From a virus: 22,434 nucleotides of DNA. A program made the position numbers and the translations under genes. Below the pieces are notes generated by a model. That model worked only from the letters and a program-made list of their open reading frames with translations, was not told the origin of the DNA and searched no databases. The stretch covers positions 1-22,434 of the IMG/VR virus record IMGVR_UViG_3300030329_004099; one strand, given 5' to 3'. Each line of letters opens with the position of its first letter. Positions within the stretch are counted from its first letter, which is position 1. Positions 3,741 through 12,172 of the stretch are shown piece after piece.

Positions 3741-6200
3741 ATGGAAATCAAGGCAGATTACACCGAGATTCACTCGGCCATACGCACTATTGCCGAAAAT
3801 GGGCAGATTATCGAGCTACGCGCGCTTCAAGTGCCCAGTGCGGACGGATTTCGGCGCACGGTCACCGGATTTTTCGACGATTTGGAGCTTTTTGCCCAAG
3901 CAGCCGTCAAATTGTCCGACGCAGGAGCCAAAGGCGTCTACTTTACGCCGAATCCGGTGAAATCTATTCCGAAAACTATGCCCCGGAACGAATTGCGCCC
4001 CGCTACGCGTGGTTCCGCCACTACGGACGCCGATATTGAGCGCGTAAACTGGCTTTTGGTGGACATTGACCCCTGCCGCCCCTCCGGAGAGGCCGCAAGT
4101 GCGTCAGAAAAGGCCGCAGCAGAGCGTGTTTGCGGTCATGTGGCCAAGTACCTACAAGGACTCGGCTGGCCGAACCCTCTTATCGGCGATTCTGGGAACG
4201 GGTACCACCTCATGTACCGTGTTGAGGGGGGAACCACGGAAACAAATAGGGAAATTTTGGACACGCTGGCCTTCCTCTTCAATACGAACGAGGCGAAGGT
4301 GGACCAGCTTGTCTTCAACCCTAGCCGTATCTGGAAGGTGTACGGGACGTGGCCTCGCAAAGGAGACAACAGTGCTGAAAGACCTTATCGCAAAGCTGCT
4401 CTGCTCAATCCTACGCAGGTTCTTGTACCCGTTTCAAAGCAGCAGCAATCCGCCTTCGCAAACGCGTTGCCGATGGATGGTGAAGGTGACGCCGGGAAAT
4501 CGTCCGAGCTAGACATCTGGGTCAACGAGCATTTCCCGCAGGCCGGAGAGGCCGAGCCTTGGGCGGGACGCGGACGGCGCTGGGTATTCCCCGTCTGTCC
4601 GTGGGACTCAAGCCATACCGACCGTAGCGCGTACATCGTGCAGTTCACCAGCGGTGCGATTGCAGCCGGTTGTCTGCATGAGTCCTGCGACGGCCATGGC
4701 AAGGATGACGAGGGCAAGGCTCTCGGCTGGAAGCGACTTCAGAAGTTGGCTGGGACTCCGTTCAAGCCGAGCGGCTCCAGTCAGCCAGTCGCGACGACCG
4801 CTTCCACGGGTGCGACGCCGAACCTTACCGACTTGGGTAACGCGAAGAGAATGATTCGTAGTTTTCAAAATGTACTCCTTTACTGTCCCACTCATGGATC
4901 GTGGTACGTGTACGATGACTTCCGCTGGAAGCGCGATATGGACGGGGCGGTAGCGAGGTACGCTAAGGCCACTGTTGCCGGTATTTTTGACGAAGCGGCG
5001 ACCGAAACAGATCAAGGTCGCCAAACAAGTCTTCGACGTCATGCCCTCCGTAGCGAAAGCGCCCGTGCTCTTAGCTCGATGGTGAGCCTTGCGTCAACTG
5101 AAATTGAGGTAGCAATTCAGTCCGACAGACTCGACGCCGACCCGTGGGTCTTCAATGCCCAGAATGGAACTCTGGATTTGCGGACGGGTAGGTTGAGCGA
5201 CCACGACCGCACTGACTACATCACGAAGATCAGCAACGTCGCTTACGACCCGACTGCCGAGTGCCCCCTCTGGGATGAGTTTCTCGATTACGCTATGGAA
5301 GGGGACGAAGAAGTCGTTAACTTCATCCATCGTTTCTTCGGCTATTGCCTTACCGGATTGGTGACGGAGCAGGTACTTCTCTTTATGGAAGGGACCGGCA
5401 GCAACGGTAAGACGACCGCACTGCTTATGATCATGCACGTGCTTGGCGACTACGGTATCCAAGGCGCACCCGGACTCCTGCTCGCGAAGAAGGGCGAGTC
5501 ACATCCGACCGAGGTCGCTGACTTGGAGGGCGCACGGTTTTGCGCGAACTCCGAGGTGGAGAAGGGTAAGCCCTTCGCGGAGGCCCTGATTAAGCAGCTT
5601 ACCGGGTCCGACCCCATCAAGGCCCGCCGGATGCGGAAGGACTTTTGGCAGTTTGAGCCTACACATAAACTTTGTATCGCTGCGAACCACCGTCCCATCA
5701 TTAAAGGGAACGACGAAGGTATCTGGCGGCGTGTTCTGCGTATTCCGTGGAACAAGGCGATCCCAGCGCACAAGAAAGACCCCTTCTTTCTGGACAAACT
5801 GAAGCAGGAAGCCCCCGGAATCCTCCGAAAACTGGTCGAAGGGTGCCTAGAATGGCAAAAACATGGCCTAAACCCGCCTGAAAAGGTCACTTTGGCGACC
5901 GAGGCATATCGGGAAGAAATGGACGTTTTGTCCGATTTTATGGAAGAATTGTGCATTATTGGGGAGTCCCAGCGCATCGGACAGAAGCAATTGTACCTTG
6001 CCTACGTCGAATGGTGTGAAGAACTCAAGCAGAAGCCCCAGAACTACCGGCTTTTCAACCGCCAGCTAAAGGAGCGGGACTACAAGGTCATCGTTTCGAC
6101 CATCGGCGGCGTTGCAACCCGTGTCTGGTCAGGCATCTCGCTTCGCAGGGACCCTGCTCGCATGACGGGATTCATGCAGATGCGAGTAGCCGATGCCTGA
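3741..6200 (+). CDS. Phage/plasmid primase-helicase (AEP primase + SF3 helicase, P4 type)
   Basis: An 819-residue replicase. The N-terminal third is an archaeo-eukaryotic primase: the DxD metal ligands are in LLVDIDP (D108, D110), and SGNGYH (151-156) is the usual next motif with its His. Residues ~286-316 hold Cys/His residues (C286, H292, C311, C316) that may bind zinc. The second half is a D5/P4-type superfamily 3 helicase: Walker A GTGSNGKTT (551-559), Walker B region around DLEGAR and SEVE (594-607), sensor Asn in CIAANHRP (N649), and arginine pair R663/R664. Such proteins make primers and unwind DNA at the phage origin. The start at 3741 follows GAGGGGAG. The TTGTAGT repeats upstream are its likely target. 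The next gene overlaps its stop by 8 bp. Confidence 0.95.
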   Translation: MEIKADYTEIHSAIRTIAENGQIIELRALQVPSADGFRRTVTGFFDDLELFAQAAVKLSDAGAKGVYFTPNPVKSIPKTMPRNELRPATRGSATTDADIERVNWLLVDIDPCRPSGEAASASEKAAAERVCGHVAKYLQGLGWPNPLIGDSGNGYHLMYRVEGGTTETNREILDTLAFLFNTNEAKVDQLVFNPSRIWKVYGTWPRKGDNSAERPYRKAALLNPTQVLVPVSKQQQSAFANALPMDGEGDAGKSSELDIWVNEHFPQAGEAEPWAGRGRRWVFPVCPWDSSHTDRSAYIVQFTSGAIAAGCLHESCDGHGKDDEGKALGWKRLQKLAGTPFKPSGSSQPVATTASTGATPNLTDLGNAKRMIRSFQNVLLYCPTHGSWYVYDDFRWKRDMDGAVARYAKATVAGIFDEAATETDQGRQTSLRRHALRSESARALSSMVSLASTEIEVAIQSDRLDADPWVFNAQNGTLDLRTGRLSDHDRTDYITKISNVAYDPTAECPLWDEFLDYAMEGDEEVVNFIHRFFGYCLTGLVTEQVLLFMEGTGSNGKTTALLMIMHVLGDYGIQGAPGLLLAKKGESHPTEVADLEGARFCANSEVEKGKPFAEALIKQLTGSDPIKARRMRKDFWQFEPTHKLCIAANHRPIIKGNDEGIWRRVLRIPWNKAIPAHKKDPFFLDKLKQEAPGILRKLVEGCLEWQKHGLNPPEKVTLATEAYREEMDVLSDFMEELCIIGESQRIGQKQLYLAYVEWCEELKQKPQNYRLFNRQLKERDYKVIVSTIGGVATRVWSGISLRRDPARMTGFMQMRVADA

Positions 6201-6972
6201 GCCTACGCGACTACAGATACGGATGAAGCATAAATCAAAATCCCCACACATCTTGGCACTGCGTACATTGAAGACGCCACGTAACTCTTCCTGCGATGAC
6301 TGGATGATGCTACTGACGTGTATTAGCTCATTGAGGAAAACCAAGTTTGATTGGGCACAAAAACTAAATCGATCTCCATCACGCACCGTGAAAGAGTGGC
6401 TGAAGAAGTCGCCTGTGGTGAGCAATTGGATTTCGTCTGACCGCTGCCTTGTCTCCCCGCCAGCTTGGCCTCGTGCCATTTACCCCGCCTTCGCTCCCCG
6501 CATCATCCCGTCGCCGTACGAGATCGCAAACGTCGACATGAACGGGCGGTACGCTACGACCGAGCGGGCCTTCAGTGATTACCTCGTTGTCCTCCTGTAC
6601 TGCATGGGCTTTACCGTCAGTGACATCGCCGAGGGCCACGGCTGCTCCGAGGGGGAAGTCCTCCGAGCGATGTACGCGGGGATTGAAAACCTACATGACA
6701 TCCCGGCCTACCTTGTGTGGGCCTCCGGCACCGATTTTACTCGGTGCATGATCCCTCCGTCGCCGCAGCACGTGTCGATGGAGAAGCGGGCGACGTTTGT
6801 TTCGTCGCTACAGAAGAATCCGTTTTATACAGATCCCAAACTTTTAGATCAGTTCATAAGTTCACCCCCTTATCTTTCCTACTTGCTTTATTCTTCACCG
6901 AAGCGTATGAGATTAACGAAGGGGTGCCGACTTTATCGGACAAGCGAGGCAATCAATGAGTCGCAGAAGTAG
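6193..6972 (+). CDS. Putative DNA-binding protein with two HTH-like segments
   Basis: A 259-residue protein whose ATG overlaps the replicase stop (ATGCCTGA), so it is probably coupled; the ribosome binding site is weak. Residues ~53-80 (FDWAQKLNRSPSRTVKEWL) and ~126-165 (AFSDYLVVLLYCMGFTVSDI, then a GCSEGEVLRAMYAGIENL helix) look like helix-turn-helix units; the second resembles sigma-factor region 4 or phage regulator HTHs. The ends of the gene are more AT-rich than the middle. Its place between replicase and terminase genes fits either a late-gene regulator or the DNA-recognition (small) terminase subunit. I cannot choose between them. Confidence 0.8.
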   Translation: MPEPTRLQIRMKHKSKSPHILALRTLKTPRNSSCDDWMMLLTCISSLRKTKFDWAQKLNRSPSRTVKEWLKKSPVVSNWISSDRCLVSPPAWPRAIYPAFAPRIIPSPYEIANVDMNGRYATTERAFSDYLVVLLYCMGFTVSDIAEGHGCSEGEVLRAMYAGIENLHDIPAYLVWASGTDFTRCMIPPSPQHVSMEKRATFVSSLQKNPFYTDPKLLDQFISSPPYLSYLLYSSPKRMRLTKGCRLYRTSEAINESQK

Positions 6973-7387
6973 AGGCAATAACCAAGGCCGCACGGGCCAG
7001 AACAATGGGTCCGATTATTCGTCATGGCTTATGCTTGTTCCGAAAGACAAGCGACAGGAGATCGCCCGCTTTATCTCTGAGCATCCCATCGAGGAGTACG
7101 ATGACCTCGTGAGCTTTGGGTGCAAAATCATGGCCGCACTGATGGAAGGGCGAATCACCCCAGTCATCGCAAGTGAGCTTAGAGCGTGGCACGAGCTTAA
7201 CTTTACGATTCTCGCGGCGAAGAACACAGCGTCGGGCACACCGGAAAATGCCTACACTGATATTGTCACTGCGCTTGTACAGGTTAAGAGAGAAACGAAG
7301 CAACTTCGCGGGGATTACTTTGACGCCAATGATTTGGTCGACTCCCGAGAGCCAGTTGCCGTGGAGGTAAAAAATGGCAAGAGGTGA
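6956..7387 (+). CDS. Unknown helical protein, possible small terminase subunit
   Basis: A 143-residue protein overlapping the previous gene by 17 bp and the next by 14 bp. The first ~20 residues are Arg/Asn/Gly-rich and look disordered. Residues ~25-85 (VPKDKRQEIARFISEHPIEE onward) are helical, and the tail is charged. Short helical proteins encoded upstream of the large terminase are often the small subunit, but this one lacks a clear HTH, and three kilobases separate it from terL. Function is inferred from position only. Confidence 0.8.
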   Translation: MSRRSRGNNQGRTGQNNGSDYSSWLMLVPKDKRQEIARFISEHPIEEYDDLVSFGCKIMAALMEGRITPVIASELRAWHELNFTILAAKNTASGTPENAYTDIVTALVQVKRETKQLRGDYFDANDLVDSREPVAVEVKNGKR

Positions 7388-8321
7388 TCGTCCATCAGAA
7401 AGAGTCGCGCGGGACATTTTCCGTCGTCGCCGATCAGAAGTCGAACCAGAAGTCGAACCAGAAGTGGACGCTGAGAGGATCCGATCGGCCGCGCGAACAC
7501 TTGAGGCTGTCGGTATTCCAGCCGACAACCAAGAGGAGCTTATGGAGAAGATCGCGGCAAGTGGGCGTGCCCCCGAGTCGTTCGACATTTTTGCCGCACG
7601 CAACGGCACTTCTTTTGCCATTCCATCAGAACACTTTTCCGCAGACATGCAAGCGGGACTCAAGGACATGGGCCTATTTCAGACTCAGGTCGCTAGTGCA
7701 GAAGAGGCCGTGGCTCCCGCCGCCGCAGAAACCTCTAATTCGTTTCAAGGCGACGGCGGTTTCTCGTATACGTTTGAGCCCGAGACAGGCAACTATGTGA
7801 TTACGGCCGCACCAGAAGACTACGCCCATCTCACTGGTGTTACTGTGCGCCCCGGAAGCAACGCTTATGATTCTATTCAGGCCGAACATCAGACTGGACA
7901 GAGTTTGTACCAAGCGGAATCGCAGGCCGAGGCTCCTGTTGCTCCGATGACGCCGACGCCAGCAGAAATCCAGTATGCCGCCCCAGCCGATGACCCCCGA
8001 GACGCCGCTATGCGCGCCGCGTTTGGACCTGCACTGGCAGAAGCGGAGGCTGGCGAAAAGCGTCGAGCAGAGCAAGCCGCTGAAGCAGAAGCCGTCCCCG
8101 CGAGTTGGTCTGATCCTATTCGCAGCGTGATGGGGAAGCTGCGCAGTTCGGGTTCGGACCTTGGTAGCAAACTCCTAACCCTTCCTAGGGAAGCGCCGCC
8201 CGAGGTGCGCGCTGAGAGAGAGGCCCGGAGGGCCGAGCGGGAAGCCCGGCGGGAAGCCGAGGGGAGCTTCCTTTCGCACGTCGCCCCATTCGGGTTCCCT
8301 TTAAGCACGCCGAAGGAGTAA
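7374..8321 (+). CDS. Ala/Glu-rich protein of unknown function
   Basis: A 315-residue protein with ribosome binding site GGAGG at 7363-7367. The N-terminus is Arg-rich (MARGDRPSERVARDIFRRRR), followed by SEVEPEVEPEVD encoded by a 12-bp tandem repeat (CAGAAGTCGAAC, 7435-7467). The middle is Ala/Pro/Glu-rich, and residues ~280-300 are a highly charged helix (repeated EREARR). There is no membrane segment, signal peptide or known domain. The position just upstream of packaging genes and the low-complexity composition would fit a virion-internal or ejected protein, but this is a guess. Confidence 0.8.
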   Translation: MARGDRPSERVARDIFRRRRSEVEPEVEPEVDAERIRSAARTLEAVGIPADNQEELMEKIAASGRAPESFDIFAARNGTSFAIPSEHFSADMQAGLKDMGLFQTQVASAEEAVAPAAAETSNSFQGDGGFSYTFEPETGNYVITAAPEDYAHLTGVTVRPGSNAYDSIQAEHQTGQSLYQAESQAEAPVAPMTPTPAEIQYAAPADDPRDAAMRAAFGPALAEAEAGEKRRAEQAAEAEAVPASWSDPIRSVMGKLRSSGSDLGSKLLTLPREAPPEVRAEREARRAEREARREAEGSFLSHVAPFGFPLSTPKE

Positions 8322-8324
8322 ATC

Positions 8325-9077
8325 ATGGCAAGTAAGAGAGGCATCGACAATCCTTATGGGAGTTTGACAGACTACCCCGAACCTGACCCCTTTGAGTTTG
8401 ACCCAACGAAACTCTCTCCTGAAGAGCAGAAAAAGGCATTCAGCAAAAGCGCAGACGTTGAAGACGCGTTTGAGGGGAAGAAGCTCACAGACCTTGAGGA
8501 GTGGGATAAGAAGTCGAAGGCGGGAGGCAAAACACAGGGTGTGGCTAAAAAGGCCCCCCGTCAGTTGATCCCCAGATCTACAGTACAGACTCCTTATGGA
8601 ATACCTCAAAGTCAACTCAATAAGATGTCCCCCGGAATGTACCGGCAACTTCTGGGGATGGCGTCCCAAGAAGGGGCTATGCGTACTCCTCCGAGCGCAA
8701 TGCAACGGCTAGGCCAAGGTATCGTACACGGTCTTGGGGGTCCCGGTGTGAGGAATATGGCTGCCGCATCAGGAAAAGCTGCTGGTCGAGTTTTCCCACC
8801 GGCTGCCCTCGCACTCGCCACACGCGACATCTACGAGGGCGTTCAAGAGCCCGGCTTTGTCGTTGGCATGAGGCAGTTGCTTGGCGGCGAGGAAGCGGCG
8901 TACAATGCGTGGGCGGCGCAGCAAGCTGAAGAGGGTATTGAAGTCCCTTCTTACGAAGAATTCAAAGCGGCACAAGCCGCGATGGAAGCCGGAGAGATGC
9001 CCGATACCCGTGAGGTAGCAAGGAATGCACTGGCCCCGCGCTACGAGCAAGAGATGGGTCCGGAAGACATGGAGTAA
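8325..9077 (+). CDS. Unknown protein with N-terminal KRGIDNPYG motif
   Basis: A 250-residue protein with ribosome binding site in GGAGTAAATC just before the ATG. It begins MASKRGIDNPYG, and the next gene (HNH) begins MSNKRGIDNPYG with the same 13-nt lead-in GGAGTAAATCATG. The rest has acidic, Pro-rich stretches (20-45), a Lys-rich patch (~60-80), a Gly/Ala-rich segment (~130-165) and a helical C-terminus with AAYNAWAAQQ (~190). The YNAW string recurs in the protein encoded at 9343. I do not recognise a family. The shared N-terminus may be a tag for targeting or packaging together with the nuclease. Confidence 0.85.
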   Translation: MASKRGIDNPYGSLTDYPEPDPFEFDPTKLSPEEQKKAFSKSADVEDAFEGKKLTDLEEWDKKSKAGGKTQGVAKKAPRQLIPRSTVQTPYGIPQSQLNKMSPGMYRQLLGMASQEGAMRTPPSAMQRLGQGIVHGLGGPGVRNMAAASGKAAGRVFPPAALALATRDIYEGVQEPGFVVGMRQLLGGEEAAYNAWAAQQAEEGIEVPSYEEFKAAQAAMEAGEMPDTREVARNALAPRYEQEMGPEDME

Positions 9078-9080
9078 ATC

Positions 9081-9341
9081 ATGTCCAACAAGCGCGGAAT
9101 CGATAATCCTTACGGCAAAAAGCGTAACTACCGGAAGGAGTACGATGAGTACCACGGTACGCGTGAGCAGAAGGATAATCGGAACATGCGGAACAAGGCT
9201 CGCCGCGCGAAGGGCCTAAAGAAAGGCGACTCCCGCGAAGTTGACCATAAGAAGCCGCTGAGCAAGGGCGGCTCTAACGGCGCAAGCAATACCCGCGTCG
9301 TCTCCCGCACGGCCAATCGTAAGAAGTACAACGGAGGCTAG
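9081..9341 (+). CDS. HNH endonuclease
   Basis: An 86-residue protein. The HNH core occupies the C-terminal half: EVDHKKPLSKGG (D55-H56 as first motif), then SNTRVV (N70) and ANRKK (N79, R80). The canonical zinc-binding Cys pairs are absent, as in many small phage HNH proteins. The N-terminal ~45 residues are very basic, and the first 12 (MSNKRGIDNPYG) match the start of the preceding protein. HNH nucleases next to terminase genes are known to help genome packaging and end formation in several phages; a homing or nicking role is also possible. It is encoded about 850 bp upstream of terL. Confidence 0.88.
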   Translation: MSNKRGIDNPYGKKRNYRKEYDEYHGTREQKDNRNMRNKARRAKGLKKGDSREVDHKKPLSKGGSNGASNTRVVSRTANRKKYNGG

Positions 9342-9342
9342 C

Positions 9343-10197
9343 ATGTCTGACGAAACCACTACTACTACTACTTCGACCTTCCCGTCTACCATAACGCCCC
9401 ACTCGACCTCTGGTCACGGCACCGGTGAAGCTGCTATGCTGGACCGATACATGAAGGCAAACCCGCTGGAGTATCCACTCGGGTGGACACCGGGACACGA
9501 GCAGCAGTATAACGCTTGGCTCCACGGAAGCCATTACGAGGGTTACCAACCTCCTGAGGGGGGAGGATCTCGCGAAGAGTATATGGAGGCCATGTCTGCT
9601 GCGGAGGGGCCGGATTCAGTGTGGTTGACCCCCGCTTTTCGGCAACAAAAGTACCAAGAAGCGTTAGCCTCCGGGGGGGACCTAGAGGCGTTTCAGCCCC
9701 CTAATCCGCTTTCAGATCCCTTTGAGGTGGACGATGAACTTCTTGCCGCTTTAGCGGAACACGAGGCGGCTCGCGAGGGCATCGAGGCAGCGGCACCCGG
9801 TATGGTGGAAGGTGTACACTACGTCGATGACGGCAGCAGATTCGTCCCTAGTTTTAGCAAGGACATCGACGAATTTCATAGAGAGCAGGCGGCTTTTTGG
9901 GGTGTCCCCCTCGAATCTGTCTTAGATGGTGGCCTTGAATACAAGACCCCGGCACAGTATTATGCACAGCTAGCGAAGAATGCGGCACGAGGAGCTTTGG
10001 CCAAAGACCGAGCCCGCTCCTCAAGCAACGCTCACCCAGAGGGGTACATCGTACATCCTGATGGGTTCACCGAGTATTGGGAAGACCCGGCAGTGACGGC
10101 GCAAGCTGAGAAAGACACCCAAAAGGCTCTGCGAGAGTACCGAGCAAAACAGGCAGAGGCTGAAGAGGCGGCCCCGAGGTGGAAGGGCGGCGAATAA
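9343..10197 (+). CDS. Unknown acidic protein with poly-Thr N-terminus
   Basis: A 284-residue protein; GGAGG lies 7 nt before the ATG. It starts MSDETTTTTTST, the Thr run coming from one ACC and five ACT codons (9355-9372). Residues ~35-80 contain GWTPGHEQQYNAWL, which shares YNAW and a following EEY/EEF helix with the 8325 protein, possibly distant homology. The rest is Glu/Ala-rich and ends in a charged helix (REYRAKQAEAEEAAP). No known domain. Its stop overlaps the terminase start (TAATG). It may be another virion-internal or packaging-accessory protein. Confidence 0.8.
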   Translation: MSDETTTTTTSTFPSTITPHSTSGHGTGEAAMLDRYMKANPLEYPLGWTPGHEQQYNAWLHGSHYEGYQPPEGGGSREEYMEAMSAAEGPDSVWLTPAFRQQKYQEALASGGDLEAFQPPNPLSDPFEVDDELLAALAEHEAAREGIEAAAPGMVEGVHYVDDGSRFVPSFSKDIDEFHREQAAFWGVPLESVLDGGLEYKTPAQYYAQLAKNAARGALAKDRARSSSNAHPEGYIVHPDGFTEYWEDPAVTAQAEKDTQKALREYRAKQAEAEEAAPRWKGGE

Positions 10198-11891
10198 TGA
10201 GCGTCCTAGACGAGGAAGAAGCCCTTGAGGCTCTTGGCGATCCGGCCATTAGCCTGCGGGCCTACGCGAAGATTATCGACCAGCAGACGGGTAACGAAAA
10301 TCTGTTCGACCCGTTTGCAATCACAAACCGGCTTCAAGAAACGGTGGTTTCATACTATTCGCAGCCACCTCTGACGGATTTGGGGCAGGTCAAATGGCTC
10401 ACTCTGCTGGGTTACCGGCAGGGAGGTAAGAGCCTGACGTCTGAGTTGTGCGGCTACGTCAAGTCTGCGTATACGCCCGGACACGATCACGTCTGTATCG
10501 CGGATAATAAGGACCGTGCGGAATACCTCCACCGTCGTATCCACTTAACTCATAGCAGATGGCCAGAACCTGTGAGGGCACGGACGGTGCCGAATCGAGA
10601 GGTCCGCCAGTTGACGTTCCAACATGGTGGGAAAATGCGGATTCTTTCAGGTGAATCCGGTGCTGTAGGTATTGGACAGTCGCCTGACTCGTTTCACGGG
10701 TCGGAGCTTCCGTATTGGCGAAATGCAGGGCATCAGTTTTCAATGATCTATCCCTCCATGATTAACAGGGATCACTCCCATGTACTTTTGGAATCGACGC
10801 CTAGCCCAATGAGCGAGCCGTCGGCAGAATGGTGGCGCGACCATTGCCGCGACGCCAAACTTGGTTTGGGGCGCTGGGTGTATGCCTTTTTCCCTTTTTG
10901 GGACGGGGTCCTGAACAAGCGACCTTGGCCGCAGGGCTCCTCCCTCACTAATGAGGAAATCGAGTTGATGAATCGGTACATGTCTAAAGGCATGACGAAG
11001 GAGCATCTGGCTTTCCGCCGATTGATGATTGAAACTGACGCCGAGATTCGACGTAACCCGGACCTCTTCCGGGTCTACTACCCGTTCGATGATGTTACTT
11101 GTTGGATTGCATCGGTCGGGTCTGTGTTTCATGCAGATCTCCTAAAGAAACACCAAGAGAAGACGCTGGTACCTTGGAAAGCTCCATATATGGAGTACGA
11201 ACAACCGGAGGGCGGCGCGGTATACGTAATGGGGGTTGACCCAGCGGGGTATGCGGCTCGCGATCATGCTTCGTTCCAAGTTTTGAAAGTGTACGACGGG
11301 GAATGGACTCAAGTTGCTACTTATGGTGGTATTACAGATCCAGTAGTATTTGCTAAGAAGATAGCCCAGATTGGAAAAAAATACAACAATGCGCTTGTCG
11401 CAGTCGAAAGTAACGGCGTTGGAGTCGCTACCTTGGCGCTTTTAGAGGACATGGGGTACCCCAACCTTTTTTATGAGCGTGCGTACAAGCCCGGTGTTGC
11501 GGCGACCTCAAAATCGTTGGCGATGATGCTGTCTTATCTCCAAGATGCGCTCCGAGACGAGCTGATTTTACATGACGAGGATACAGTTGGCCAACTGGGT
11601 TCGTACCGTGAAGACAAAAGTGTCGAGCGTAGTGCGACGTCCGAGATTCTGCACTCTGGAAAACCCAACCGGCGTCGCGAACGGCATCACTGGGATAAGA
11701 TTTCTGCGTTGCAGATCGCATGTTTCGCTGCGCGACAGGCTCCGAGGCGCTATAAGAAGAGTGCGCCCGAAGAAATGGAGAATGTTGTTCTCTTTAGGGA
11801 CATGACGTACGATCAACTTGAAAAATACGCCAGAGACAATAAACCCAAGCGTAAGTCTTGGGCCCGTAGCCGCTACCGTAGGAGAAGATAA
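10197..11891 (+). CDS. terL: Terminase large subunit (packaging ATPase-nuclease)
   Basis: A 564-residue protein. The motor drives genome packaging into the prohead and cuts the DNA. The ATPase half shows Walker A GYRQGGKS (72-79), a Walker B-side Glu in GSELPYW (E170), and the coupling motif LLESTPS (197-203). The nuclease half (RNase H fold) has its three acids in VMGVDPAGY (D348), VAVESNGVG (E404) and HHWDKIS (D500). A Lys/Arg-rich tail follows. I chose the ATG at 10197, which overlaps the previous stop as TAATG and is preceded by GGAAGGG, over a GTG 18 nt upstream. Length and motif order are normal for the family. The gene symbol is by function. Confidence 0.95.
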   Translation: MSVLDEEEALEALGDPAISLRAYAKIIDQQTGNENLFDPFAITNRLQETVVSYYSQPPLTDLGQVKWLTLLGYRQGGKSLTSELCGYVKSAYTPGHDHVCIADNKDRAEYLHRRIHLTHSRWPEPVRARTVPNREVRQLTFQHGGKMRILSGESGAVGIGQSPDSFHGSELPYWRNAGHQFSMIYPSMINRDHSHVLLESTPSPMSEPSAEWWRDHCRDAKLGLGRWVYAFFPFWDGVLNKRPWPQGSSLTNEEIELMNRYMSKGMTKEHLAFRRLMIETDAEIRRNPDLFRVYYPFDDVTCWIASVGSVFHADLLKKHQEKTLVPWKAPYMEYEQPEGGAVYVMGVDPAGYAARDHASFQVLKVYDGEWTQVATYGGITDPVVFAKKIAQIGKKYNNALVAVESNGVGVATLALLEDMGYPNLFYERAYKPGVAATSKSLAMMLSYLQDALRDELILHDEDTVGQLGSYREDKSVERSATSEILHSGKPNRRRERHHWDKISALQIACFAARQAPRRYKKSAPEEMENVVLFRDMTYDQLEKYARDNKPKRKSWARSRYRRRR

Positions 11892-12016
11892 TGGCCGGAT
11901 ACAAAACATCCCCTGTGATTCGCCGCTTGCTACGGCGACAAAAGATCAAACAAGCTGCACAGCAGCCGACGGCACCTAAGCCCAAGGAGAAGACTGATGG
12001 CAAAGACTCCAAGTGA
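11891..12016 (+). CDS. Mini-gene, 41-aa basic peptide
   Basis: The ATG overlaps the terminase stop (TAATG). The peptide MAGYKTSPVIRRLLRRQKIK... is strongly basic in its first half and Lys/Pro/Asp-rich at the end, without a known domain. The next mini-gene starts inside it, and that gene's ribosome binding site AAGGAGAAG (11984-11992) lies within its reading frame. Tight overlap on both sides supports real translation. It could be a DNA- or terminase-binding accessory; unknown. Confidence 0.6.
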   Translation: MAGYKTSPVIRRLLRRQKIKQAAQQPTAPKPKEKTDGKDSK

Positions 12017-12170
12017 CGGCTTTGCGGCCACTAAGGCCCGACAAAAGGTGGGCGATTTGTACCGCAAACTCAGGGATGATGCCGTTAAAATGGCACTCTC
12101 CACGTTTGGTGCGGCCGACCCTGACATTGAGCAGGTCGAGAAAGAATTAGGGAATAAGCCAGAGGAGTAG
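11997..12170 (+). CDS. Mini-gene, 57-aa helical protein
   Basis: Ribosome binding site AAGGAGAAG sits 4 nt before the ATG. The protein MAKTPSDGFAATKARQKV... is predicted mostly helical, with an acidic end (DIEQVEKELGNKPEE). It overlaps the upstream mini-gene by 20 bp, and its last codons (GAGGAG) supply the ribosome binding site of the portal gene 2 bp later. No family recognised. Confidence 0.7.
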   Translation: MAKTPSDGFAATKARQKVGDLYRKLRDDAVKMALSTFGAADPDIEQVEKELGNKPEE

Positions 12171-12172
12171 AC

